The notes under the pieces: generated by a model
Databases searched by the model: none
The model's input: only the letters and a program-made list of their open reading frames with translations
What the model was told of the DNA's origin: nothing
Shown here: positions 33,304-41,237 of the stretch, piece by piece
Position numbering within the stretch: the stretch's first letter is position 1
Layout of the letters: each line of letters opens with the position of its first letter
Program-made: the position numbers and the translations under genes
Source of the DNA: Bradyrhizobium aeschynomenes
Lineage (GTDB): Bacteria; Pseudomonadota; Alphaproteobacteria; Rhizobiales; Xanthobacteraceae
Direction: 5' to 3'
Length of the DNA: 64,000 bases
Assembly: GCF_013178945.1 (NCBI RefSeq)
Contig: NZ_JABFDM010000001.1
Span: 620,001 to 684,000, forward strand

Positions 33304-34443
33304 ATGATGAGAGACTATGACGTCGCCGTCGTCGGCGGCGGGCTGCTTGGCTCCGCGATTGCCTGGGGCCTCGGCCGGCTCGGCCAGCGTGTCGCGGTGC
33401 TCGACGAAGGCGACATCGCCAAGCGCGCCTCGCGTGCGAACTTTGCGCTGGTCTGGGTGCAGAGCAAGGGTCTGGGCATGCCGGCCTATACCGGCTGGAC
33501 GGTGCGCGGCGCCAAGGCATGGCCGAAGCTCGCCGAGGAGCTGAAGGCCCAAACGGGTCTCGACGTCGTCTTGCAGCAGAATGGCGGCTTCCATCTCACT
33601 TTGGGCGAGCCCGAATACGAGCAGCGGACGCAGCTCGTTGCGCGCATGCACAACCAGGTCGGCGCCGCGGACTATCAGATGGAGATGCTGCCGGCAGCTG
33701 AGGTCAGGAAGATGCTGCCGCTGATCGGGCCGGAGGTCTCCGGCGGCAGCTTCTGTCCCTATGACGGTCATGTGAATTCGCTGCGCACCTTCCGTGCGCT
33801 GCATGTCGGAATGAAGCAGTTCGGCGTCGACTATCTGCCGGAGCGCGCGGTCGGCGCGATCATGCGTGATGGCAATGAGTTCAAGTTGACGACGGCGCAT
33901 GGCGAGATCCGTGCGGCGAAGGTCGTGCTCGCCGCGGGCAATGCCAACCAGACGCTGGCGCCGATGGTCGGCCTGTCGGCGCCGATGGGCCCGACGCGCG
34001 GTCAGATCGTCGTGACCGAGCGCACCATGCCGTTCCTGCCGCATCCGCTGACCACGATCCGCCAGACCGACGAGGGTACGGTGATGATCGGCGACAGCAA
34101 GGAGGATGAGCTCGACGATCGCGTGCAGAACTTTTCCGTCAACGCGGTCATGGCCGATCGCGCCCAGCGCACCTTCCCGCATCTGGCGCGGCTCAACGTG
34201 GTCAGGAGCTGGACCGGCATTCGCGTGATGCCGAGGGATGGTTTTCCGATCTATGAGCAGTCGGAGACGCATCCGGGCGCCTTCGTCGCCTGCTGCCATT
34301 CCGGCGTGACCTTGGCCGCCAACCACGCCTTCGAGATCGCGCGCATGATCCAGCAGGGCGCGCTGGAGCCGGAGCTGGTCGGGGCCTTCACGGCAAGGCG
34401 CTTCGACAGCGAGGCCGGAGCTGGCGGAAGTGGCTACTACTGA
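33304..34443 (+). CDS. FAD-dependent amine dehydrogenase, DAO-fold (beta) subunit
   Basis: A 379-residue DAO-superfamily flavoprotein. The dinucleotide site is DVAVVGGGLLGSAIAWGLG (about 5-23), and the C-terminal FAD region GFPIYEQSETHPGAFVACC, then HSGVTLAANHAFEIARMI. With the next two genes it matches the layout of heterotrimeric FAD/FAD/2Fe-2S enzymes: opine oxidases (OoxB/NoxB type), D-hydroxyproline dehydrogenase and HcnC of cyanide synthase. It oxidises the C-N bond of an imported amino-acid derivative. Start ATG 33304 or 33307. Confidence 0.85.
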   Translation: MMRDYDVAVVGGGLLGSAIAWGLGRLGQRVAVLDEGDIAKRASRANFALVWVQSKGLGMPAYTGWTVRGAKAWPKLAEELKAQTGLDVVLQQNGGFHLTLGEPEYEQRTQLVARMHNQVGAADYQMEMLPAAEVRKMLPLIGPEVSGGSFCPYDGHVNSLRTFRALHVGMKQFGVDYLPERAVGAIMRDGNEFKLTTAHGEIRAAKVVLAAGNANQTLAPMVGLSAPMGPTRGQIVVTERTMPFLPHPLTTIRQTDEGTVMIGDSKEDELDDRVQNFSVNAVMADRAQRTFPHLARLNVVRSWTGIRVMPRDGFPIYEQSETHPGAFVACCHSGVTLAANHAFEIARMIQQGALEPELVGAFTARRFDSEAGAGGSGYY

Positions 34444-34771
34444 GATTGCGGCGAAGGCCGCCACGGAGACGATGATGTTCAAACGTGTAGACGGTGATGG
34501 CAGGGGATCGGTGACGATCCATGTCGAGGGCCAGGCGATCGCTGCGCGCGAAGGCGACACGGTATCGGCGGCGCTGCTCGCCTCCGGCCTCGATGTCAGG
34601 CGCGCGACCGCGGTCAGCGGTGCCAGGCGGCTGCCTTACTGCATGATGGGCGTGTGCTTCGATTGCCTCGTCACCATCGACGGCGTGGGCAACCGCCAGG
34701 GCTGTCTCGTGCCCGTTGCCGAGGGCATGCAGATCGAAATCCAGAAGGGCAAGCGGGAGATCGGCAAATGA
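34430..34771 (+). CDS. 2Fe-2S subunit (gamma) of the amine dehydrogenase
   Basis: A small 2Fe-2S protein of HcnA/opine-oxidase gamma type. Cysteines are arranged YCMMGVCFDCLVTIDG with a fourth in RQGCLVPV, the plant-ferredoxin-like pattern. SVTIHVEGQAIAAREGDTVS starts the domain. GTG 34430 gives 113 residues and overlaps the preceding gene; ATG 34472, preceded by GGAG, gives 99 residues and is perhaps more likely. It passes electrons between the two flavoprotein subunits and the respiratory chain. ATGA coupling to the next gene. Confidence 0.83.
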   Translation: MATTEIAAKAATETMMFKRVDGDGRGSVTIHVEGQAIAAREGDTVSAALLASGLDVRRATAVSGARRLPYCMMGVCFDCLVTIDGVGNRQGCLVPVAEGMQIEIQKGKREIGK

Positions 34772-36174
34772 GCGCCGCGCCGAAGCAGGATCAATACGAT
34801 GTGGTGGTGATTGGCGCAGGTCCCGCAGGTCTCGCCGCAACGGCGATGACGGCCGAGGCCGGCCTGTCCACGCTGCTGCTGGACGAGAATGCCGGCCCGG
34901 GCGGCCAGGTCTGGCGCGCGATCAATTCCACGCCTGTGAAGACCGAAGCGCTGCTTGGCGTGGACTATTGGTCGGGCGCGGAGATCGCGAGGGCCGCGCG
35001 CGACAGTGGCGCCGAGATCATCCATCGTGCCACCGTGTGGAGCCTCGACCGCGATCTGGAGATCGGCGTGTCCGTCGGCGGCGGATCCGCCTTTGTCAGA
35101 GCAAAGCGCGTCATCATCGCGACCGGTGCGCAGGAGCGTCCGTTTCCGATTCCCGGCTGGACCTTGCCCGGCGTGATGACGGCGGGCGCGGCGCAGACGA
35201 TGCTGAAATCCTCCGGCCTGGTGCCTGACTGCCCGACGGTGCTTGCGGGGCAGGGGCCGCTGCTGTGGCTGCTCGCGGCGCAGATCCTGCGCCTTGGCGG
35301 CCGCATCGATCGCGTGCTCGACACCACACCGCGTGCCAACTACATTGCCGCGCTGCCTCACGCCTTCGGATTCCTGACCTCGCCCTATTTCAGCAAGGGC
35401 CTGGCGATGATGCGCGAGGTGCGTGCGAAGGTGCGCGTCACCAGCGGCGTGACCGAGCTCGCGGCGGAAGGGGACGGGACGCTTTCGGCTATCAGCTATG
35501 CCACGGCGAGCGGCAAGCGCGAGAGGCTGCCGGCCGAGCTGCTGCTGCTGCATCAGGGCGTCGTGCCCAATGTCAATCTCGCGATGGCTGCCGGCATCGA
35601 GCATCGCTGGAACGAGCGGCAGCTGTGCTGGACGCCGGTGCTGGATGCGTTCGGCAATAGTTCTGTTGCCGGCATCGCGATTGCCGGCGACGGCGCCGGA
35701 ATCGGCGGGGCACAGGCAGCCGTGGTGCGCGGCCGACGGGCGGCGGGCGATGCGATCAAGGCGCTGCGGCCGCAGGCGAAGATCGTTGATCTTTCCGCTG
35801 AGTTGGCGCGGGCCGAGCGGGGACGCGCCTTTCTCGATGTTCTGTTCCAGCCGGCAAGACAGTTCCGGATCCCGCAAGGCGACACGATCGTCTGTCGCTG
35901 CGAGGAGATCACGGCCAAGGACGTGCTCGATTCCGTTGCGATCGGCGCAACCGGGCCGAACCAGCTCAAGGCCTATCGTCGCACCGGCATGGGTCCGTGC
36001 CAGGGGCGGCTGTGCGGCCTCACCGTCACGGAGCTGATGGCCGAAGCCCGCGGCAAGAGCCCGCAGGAGATCGGCTATTATCGCCTGCGTGCGCCGGTGA
36101 AGCCGATCATGCTGTCGGAGCTGGCGAGCCTGCCGAAGAGCGAGGAGTCGATCAAGGCCGTGGTGCGCGGATGA
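34768..36174 (+). CDS. FAD/NAD-type alpha subunit of the amine dehydrogenase, with C-terminal Fe-S domain
   Basis: A 468-residue flavoprotein of the OoxA/NoxA/HcnB class. The N-terminal FAD site is DVVVIGAGPAGLAATAMTAE (about 11-30), with GPGGQVWRA next; the second dinucleotide region is PTVLAGQGPLLWLLAAQIL. The C-terminal BFD-like cluster-binding domain (about 370-430) has TIVCRCEEITAKDV and GMGPCQGRLCG, four cysteines in CxC...C...C order. It is coupled by ATGA overlaps on both sides. Substrate may be an opine, N-alkyl amino acid or D-hydroxyproline. Confidence 0.86.
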   Translation: MSAAPKQDQYDVVVIGAGPAGLAATAMTAEAGLSTLLLDENAGPGGQVWRAINSTPVKTEALLGVDYWSGAEIARAARDSGAEIIHRATVWSLDRDLEIGVSVGGGSAFVRAKRVIIATGAQERPFPIPGWTLPGVMTAGAAQTMLKSSGLVPDCPTVLAGQGPLLWLLAAQILRLGGRIDRVLDTTPRANYIAALPHAFGFLTSPYFSKGLAMMREVRAKVRVTSGVTELAAEGDGTLSAISYATASGKRERLPAELLLLHQGVVPNVNLAMAAGIEHRWNERQLCWTPVLDAFGNSSVAGIAIAGDGAGIGGAQAAVVRGRRAAGDAIKALRPQAKIVDLSAELARAERGRAFLDVLFQPARQFRIPQGDTIVCRCEEITAKDVLDSVAIGATGPNQLKAYRRTGMGPCQGRLCGLTVTELMAEARGKSPQEIGYYRLRAPVKPIMLSELASLPKSEESIKAVVRG

Positions 36175-37304
36175 TCAAGCATGCGGATGCCATCATTGTC
36201 GGTGGCGGCATCCATGGCTGCTCCACCGCGCTGCACCTTTGTCTCGCCGGCTTGAAGCCGGTGTTGATCGAGAAGGACTATGCCGGCCGTCATGCCTCAG
36301 GCGTCAACGCCGGTGGCGTGCGCCAGCTCATGCGCGATGTCGCCGAGATCCCGCTCTCGATCCGCTCGATGGGGATCTGGGAGACCATTGTCGACCTCGT
36401 CGATGATGATTGCGGCTTCGAGAGCCATGGTCAGGTGTTGGTCGCCGAGAACGACGCGGAGCTCGACGCCTGCCGCGCCCGCGTCGCAGACCTCAATGCG
36501 CACGGCTTCACCCATGAGGAGTTGATCGACGGCGCGGAGCTCCGCCGGCTGGTTCCCGCGGTGGCGGAGAGCTGTCCGGGCGGCGTGGTGTCACGCCGCG
36601 ACGGCGCGGCGCAACCCGCGCGCACCACGACGGCGTTCCGCCGCAAAGCCGAGCAGCTCGGCGCGACCATCCGCGAGGGCATCGCCGCGACCAACATTCG
36701 CAGGGAGCACGGCGTCTGGCATGTCGACGTCGGCGCCGAGACGTTTGCATCCCGGGTACTGGTCAATGCCGCAGGCGCCTGGGCGGGACGTTTAGCCACG
36801 CAGCTGGGGGAGCCGGTGCCGGTCGAGACCATCGCGCCGATGCTGATGATCACCTCGCCGGTCGCGCATTTCATCGATCCCGTCGTGATCCTGCGTGGCC
36901 GCAAGCTGTCGTTCAAGCAGTTCCCGAATGGTACGGTGCTCATCGGCGGCGGGCATCTTGCCGCGCCCGACCAGGACCGCAACGAGACGGTGCTCGACTG
37001 GCGCAAGCTCGCCGAGAGTGCGCGCACGGTCTCCGAGCTGTTCGAGGTGATGCGCAGCGCGACCATCACGCGCGCCTGGGCCGGCATCGAGGCCCGCATG
37101 CGCGACGACATTCCGGTGTTTGGCCCGAGCGCGCTGCACGAGGGACTGTTTCACCAGTTCGGCTTCTCGGCGCACGGCTTCCAGCTCGGGCCCGGCGCCG
37201 GCGCCGTGATGGCCGAGCTGATCGTCCATGGCGGCACCCAGACGCGCATCGGCGGGCTCAGCATCGAGCGCTTCCGCAAGACCACCCCGTCAGCAACCGC
37301 ATGA
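36171..37304 (+). CDS. Second DAO-family FAD-dependent oxidoreductase
   Basis: A 377-residue DAO-fold protein: DAIIVGGGIHGCSTALHLCL (about 6-25), IEKDYAGRHASGVNAGGVRQ with the flavin-contacting region, VLVNAAGAWAGRLATQLG, and the C-terminal FQLGPGAGAVMAELI. It differs from the beta subunit at 33304 and has sarcosine/glycine oxidase-like features. Having a fourth oxidoreductase in the operon suggests two sequential C-N oxidations or an alternative substrate. Overlaps the alpha subunit gene by four bases. Confidence 0.85.
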   Translation: MIKHADAIIVGGGIHGCSTALHLCLAGLKPVLIEKDYAGRHASGVNAGGVRQLMRDVAEIPLSIRSMGIWETIVDLVDDDCGFESHGQVLVAENDAELDACRARVADLNAHGFTHEELIDGAELRRLVPAVAESCPGGVVSRRDGAAQPARTTTAFRRKAEQLGATIREGIAATNIRREHGVWHVDVGAETFASRVLVNAAGAWAGRLATQLGEPVPVETIAPMLMITSPVAHFIDPVVILRGRKLSFKQFPNGTVLIGGGHLAAPDQDRNETVLDWRKLAESARTVSELFEVMRSATITRAWAGIEARMRDDIPVFGPSALHEGLFHQFGFSAHGFQLGPGAGAVMAELIVHGGTQTRIGGLSIERFRKTTPSATA

Positions 37305-37311
37305 GGACAGC

Positions 37312-37659
37312 ATGACCATCACCCGCAAGATCCGCTCCGCCATTCATCACCGCATCGTCGAGGCCAACGGCTTCGTGTTCATCGGCGGTACCATCGCAGA
37401 CGATACCTCGGTATCGATGGGCGAGCAGACTCGGAACATTCTCGGCAAGATCGACGGCTTCCTCAAGGAGGCCGGCACCGATCGATCACGCGTCGTGTCG
37501 GGCCAGATCTTCGTCACGGACCTGTCCAAGAAGAAGGAGATGGATGCGGCCTGGATCGAGTTCTTCGGCGAAGACCTGCCGGTGCGTGCCACCGTCGGCA
37601 TCTCCGATCTCGGCGGTGGCGCGTTGATCGAGATCGTGATCACCGCTGCCAAAGGCTGA
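37312..37659 (+). CDS. RidA-family enamine/imine deaminase
   Basis: A 115-residue YjgF/YER057c/UK114-fold protein: GFVFIGGTIADDTSVSMGEQ, then NILGKIDGFLKEAGTDRSRV, the conserved arginine in VRATVGISDLGG and glutamate in ALIEIVITA. RidA enzymes hydrolyse reactive imines to ketones and ammonia. As last gene of an operon with two amino-acid oxidases it probably completes or protects from their imine products. Followed by a clear terminator. Confidence 0.88.
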   Translation: MTITRKIRSAIHHRIVEANGFVFIGGTIADDTSVSMGEQTRNILGKIDGFLKEAGTDRSRVVSGQIFVTDLSKKKEMDAAWIEFFGEDLPVRATVGISDLGGGALIEIVITAAKG

Positions 37660-37686
37660 GCAGCGCATCAGACGAATGGCCTATCG

Positions 37687-37725
37687 ATGACGCGCGGGGC
37701 TTCGCTCCGCGCGTCATTTGCTTTC
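37687..37725 (+). terminator. Rho-independent terminator after ridA-like gene
   Basis: An 11-bp perfect stem (ATGACGCGCGG / CCGCGCGTCAT) around GGCTTCGCT, followed by TTGCTTTCT. It closes the 29261-37659 operon. Confidence 0.75.
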
Positions 37726-37787
37726 TGGATGATTTCGATCGAACATGGTCCGCCTCTTCATCGCACTCGCCAGGGAAAGCCGACCTC

Positions 37788-39179
37788 ATGAACGACGCGC
37801 GCAGCCTGCCATCTCCGTCCGCCGGCCTGGATGCGGTGCTCGCCCATATCGACGCTCACAAGCAGGATTTCCTTGCCCGCGTCATGGACTATGTTCGCCA
37901 TCCCTCGATCAGCGCCCATAATATCGGTATCGCAGAAGTCGCAGCACTGCTGGTGAAAATGCTGCGCGAGATCGGGCTGGAGGCCGAGACGGTGCCGACG
38001 GCAGGCCATCCGATGGTGCTCGGACGATGGCAGAAGAAACCGGGCGCGCCCACCGTGCTGCTCTACGGCCACTACGACGTGCAGCCGCCCGATCCGCTCG
38101 ATCTTTGGCTGAGCCCTCCGTTCGAGCCGACCATCCGCGACGGCCGCATCTACGCGCGCGGTATCGGCGACAACAAGGGGCAGCATTTCGCGCAGCTGAT
38201 GGCGATCGAGTCCCATCTCGCGGTCCATGGCGAGCTACCCTGCAACGTCATCGTCCTGCTCGAGGGCGAGGAGGAGATCGGCAGCCCGCGGATCGCCGAT
38301 TTCGTCGCCGCGCATCGCGAGCAGTTGAAAGCGGATTTCGTCGTCACCGCCGATGGTCCGATGCATCCCTCCGGCCGCCCGACCATGACTTACGGCGTGC
38401 GCGGCATGTGCTCCTTCGAGCTGCGCGCCCGGCATGCGAATCGTGACGTGCATTCCGGCAACCTCGGCGGCGTCGTGCCGAACCCGATCTGGACCCTGGT
38501 GCATCTGCTCGGCACCATGAAGAATGCCGCGGGCGAGATTACCATCGACGGCCTGCACGATGCGATCGTGCCGCCAGGCGAGCTCGATGTCGCTGCAGTG
38601 AACCGCCTGCCGCTCGACCTCCATGCCGCCAAGGCGAGCCTGGGTCTCAGCCGTCTCGATGCACCGGCGGACAGAGGCTACTACGAAAGGCTGATGTTCC
38701 ATCCGACGCTCACCATCAACGGCTTTCATGGCGGCTATGGCGGACCTGGCAGCAAGACTGTCCTTCCCTGCGAGGCGTTCGTGAAGTGTGACATCCGCCT
38801 GGTCGAGGCGATGACGCCGGACGACGTGCTGGCCAAGGTCGAGGCGCATGTGAAGAGGCATGCGCCGGATGTCGAGTTCATCCCGCGCGGGGGCATGCTG
38901 CCGTCGCGCGTGCCGCTCGATTCACCGTTCGCCGCGATCATCCGTGACGCCGTTGCGCTTGCGCAGGGTGTCACCCCGCTCGAATTCCCCTGCACCGGCG
39001 GCAGCTTGCCGGACTATGTCTTCACCAAGATCCTCGGCGTGCCCGCCTTCGTCGTTCCCTATGCCAATGCCGACGAGGCCAATCATGCGCCGAATGAGAA
39101 CATGACGATCGACTGCTTCTATAAGGGTATCCGCACGGGGGCGGCGCTGCTCGACCGTGTCGGCGCAAGTCGCAATTAG
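37788..39179 (+). CDS. M20-family metallopeptidase (dipeptidase)
   Basis: A 463-residue zinc peptidase. Metal and catalytic residues lie in LLYGHYDVQPPDP (His, Asp), GIGDNKGQHFAQL (bridging Asp), LEGEEEIGSP (catalytic Glu pair) and the C-terminal ADEANHAPNENM (His). The lid/dimerisation domain is RNRDVHSGNLGG-like (ANRDVHSGNLGGVVPNP). It is likely to act on dipeptides or N-acyl amino acids. It stands alone after the terminator, near the amine-oxidation operon, and could process a peptide-linked form of its substrate. Confidence 0.87.
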   Translation: MNDARSLPSPSAGLDAVLAHIDAHKQDFLARVMDYVRHPSISAHNIGIAEVAALLVKMLREIGLEAETVPTAGHPMVLGRWQKKPGAPTVLLYGHYDVQPPDPLDLWLSPPFEPTIRDGRIYARGIGDNKGQHFAQLMAIESHLAVHGELPCNVIVLLEGEEEIGSPRIADFVAAHREQLKADFVVTADGPMHPSGRPTMTYGVRGMCSFELRARHANRDVHSGNLGGVVPNPIWTLVHLLGTMKNAAGEITIDGLHDAIVPPGELDVAAVNRLPLDLHAAKASLGLSRLDAPADRGYYERLMFHPTLTINGFHGGYGGPGSKTVLPCEAFVKCDIRLVEAMTPDDVLAKVEAHVKRHAPDVEFIPRGGMLPSRVPLDSPFAAIIRDAVALAQGVTPLEFPCTGGSLPDYVFTKILGVPAFVVPYANADEANHAPNENMTIDCFYKGIRTGAALLDRVGASRN

Positions 39180-39828
39180 TGGCGGAACCTGCTCATCACG
39201 ATTTTTTGCGTCATCGCGGCGGTCATCGCGCGGCCACGAAACGATGGCACTGAGACCGCGCTCGCTCGCAGTGCGGCACGAATCGACCGCACGCGGCGAG
39301 ATCGCGCATGGATTAACGCAGTTGATATCGCCTATTCTCGATGAGGATTAGTAACCGTCGCTTCAGGGCTCGGAGCTGCCACATGCACGACCCCGTTGAC
39401 CGTCCGAGTGATCAGACGAGTTCCCTTCGAGTCCGCGCGCCGGGTGAGCTCGCAGATGGCGAGTCTCGAACCGCCATGGGCACGACGACGGCATCCCTGA
39501 TCCAGCTCGAGCCGGAACCGACCGCCAGCGTCGCCCCCGATGGTTCCGGCCACGACCTGCGGGATGATCGTGAAAAGGCCCAGCTCGTCACTCCGACGAT
39601 GTGGCGGTGATCATCCGGACGTTTCCGCTGAGTTCAGCCGTGGGACCGGCCGTGCCGTGTGGCCCTGTCTGCTCCTGCTGCTCCAGTGCTCCTGCTGCTC
39701 CAGCTGCTTGTCGATCGTCTCGCGTGATCCCTCGGCAAGCTCCTGTCGAATGGACTTTGCGGCTGCTGTCGATCCGCGGCGTTCCAACGACTCGCGACGT
39801 CCTGCGGCCATGAGGCGACCGGCACATT
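39180..39828. other. Intergenic region; one doubtful small ORF
   Basis: About 650 bases without a convincing gene. On the minus strand 39811-39611 could encode a 66-residue polar helical peptide (AKSIRQELAEGSRETIDKQL), but no strong ribosome-binding site or family was seen. A plus-strand frame at 39341-39610 is compositionally unconvincing. Confidence 0.35.
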
Positions 39829-39854
39829 GGAACGTTTCCGCCGGACGGCCGGTT
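39829..39854 (+). promoter_or_regulatory. Candidate EcfG-type promoter of ferritin-like gene
   Basis: GGAAC, a 17-base spacer, then GGTT lies 52 bp before the ATG of the ferritin-like gene. It matches the alphaproteobacterial general stress sigma factor consensus, and YciE-type proteins are usual EcfG targets. Confidence 0.45.
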
Positions 39855-39905
39855 GTGCGCACATCGATGGCGGCTCTCGCCCATCACAGCGACGGAAACG
39901 GACAC

Positions 39906-40409
39906 ATGAGCAACAAAGCGCGGGACATCTTCATCCTCGGACTTCGCAACGCCCATGCCATGGAGATCCAGGCGCGCGAACTGATGGAGCCCCAATCCGA
40001 GCGAATGGACGACTATCCGGAGGTCAAGGCCAAGCTGCAGACCCATCTGCAGGAGACAAACGAGCAGCTCACGCGGCTGGAACAGTGTCTGAGCGCGTGT
40101 GGAGAAAGCAGCTCCACCCTGAAGGATACGACGCAGTCGGTGATGGCCAATCTGATGGCCATGGGACATGCGATGTCGGGCGATGAGATCCTCAAGAACA
40201 CCTTCGCCAACAACGCCTTCGAGAATTTCGAGATCGCTGCCTACAAGTCGCTGCTGGCGCTGTGCGGCGCCGCCGGCATGGAGCAGGCGCGTGGCCCGCT
40301 GCAGCAATCGCTGCAGGAGGAGGAGCGGATGGCGAAGTGGGTCGATTCCAATGTCGAGAAGGTCACGCTGCAGTTCGTTCAGCACGAGGAGCGCCAGGCG
40401 GCAGCCTGA
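39906..40409 (+). CDS. Ferritin-like/DUF892 (YciE-type) stress protein
   Basis: A 167-residue all-helical protein: ARDIFILGLRNAHAMEIQAR and later LLALCGAAGMEQARGPLQQS, QEEERMAKWVDSNVEKVTLQ. The repeated E...H/E pattern in four helices is the ferritin-like DUF892 fold, associated with general stress responses in alphaproteobacteria. The ATG at 39906 has GAAACGGACAC upstream. Monocistronic, with an EcfG-like promoter before and a terminator after. Confidence 0.83.
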   Translation: MSNKARDIFILGLRNAHAMEIQARELMEPQSERMDDYPEVKAKLQTHLQETNEQLTRLEQCLSACGESSSTLKDTTQSVMANLMAMGHAMSGDEILKNTFANNAFENFEIAAYKSLLALCGAAGMEQARGPLQQSLQEEERMAKWVDSNVEKVTLQFVQHEERQAAA

Positions 40410-40547
40410 GCGCGCAGTGGTATCTCGGGCGGGGCAACGACCCCGTCGACCGGACGGCAACCTCCGGTATCATCCGGATACCCACGACTCACCTGATCTA
40501 GTAAACCAACTGCAGCCCTTCTTGGGGCGTTTCCTCCCTGGACTTGG

Positions 40548-40585
40548 GCCGCCTGCACCGATCGTGTAGGCGGCTTCTTTCTTTT
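40548..40585 (+). terminator. Rho-independent terminator of ferritin-like gene
   Basis: GCCGCCTGCAC and GTGTAGGCGGC form a long stem with a short CGAT loop, followed by TTCTTTCTTTT. It lies between the convergent ferritin-like gene and leuD-like gene, and faces the former. Confidence 0.72.
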
Positions 40586-40616
40586 GGGAGCCTCATAGTC
40601 TGCCCGGAACCGCACA

Positions 40617-41237
40617 TTACGCGGGCCGGTCCGCCAGTCGAACCCACGGGCGGTCGCCGCCGTCGCGCTCCTCGAAGCCGACGATGTCGCCCTTGAGCGA
40701 CAGCGTGAGGTCGAGGTCGTCCCAGCCATTGAGCAGCTTGAGCTGCCAGATGGGATCTATGGTGAATGAATAGTTGCGGTTGCCGAGTCTGATCAGGCTC
40801 TCCCTGAGATCGACGGTGATTGCTGCGCTCACCGTTTGGAGCTGGGCGAGAATCTCCTCTGCGTCTGCTTCGCTCACCTTGGCCGGCAGCAATCCGTTGT
40901 TGACGGCGTTGGAGGCAAAGATGTCGCCGAAGCTCGGCGCGATCACGCAGCGGAAGCCGAAATCGACCAGCGCGTAGACCGCAGCCTCGCGCGAGGAACC
41001 GGCGCCGAAATTGCGCCGGGTCACCAGCACCTCGGCGCCTTGCGATGCCATGGCATGGAGCGGGAAGTCGGGGCGCGGCTTGCCGGACTCGTCGTAGCGC
41101 ATGTCGTAGAGCAGAAATTGTCCATAGCCGTCGGCACGTGAGCGCTTCATGAAGCGCGCCGGAATCAGCTGATCGGTGTCGATGCTGGCGAGCGGCAGCG
41201 CGCAGGCTGATGTCGTGAGGATGTCGAACGGCTTCAT
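40617..41237 (-). CDS. leuD: Aconitase-family hydratase small subunit (LeuD-like)
   Basis: A 206-residue swivel-domain protein matching isopropylmalate isomerase small subunits: SIDTDQLIPARFMKRSRADG, LVTRRNFGAGSSREAAVYAL (substrate-loop GxxSSREHA type), IAPSFGDIFASNAVNNGLLP. With the large subunit it catalyses a dehydration/rehydration of a hydroxyacid. Its gene overlaps the large subunit gene by four bases. Because it sits in a catabolic locus, the true substrate may be a methylated maleate/malate or itaconate-type acid and not isopropylmalate; the symbol reflects the family only. Confidence 0.85.
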   Translation of the reverse strand: MKPFDILTTSACALPLASIDTDQLIPARFMKRSRADGYGQFLLYDMRYDESGKPRPDFPLHAMASQGAEVLVTRRNFGAGSSREAAVYALVDFGFRCVIAPSFGDIFASNAVNNGLLPAKVSEADAEEILAQLQTVSAAITVDLRESLIRLGNRNYSFTIDPIWQLKLLNGWDDLDLTLSLKGDIVGFEERDGGDRPWVRLADRPA

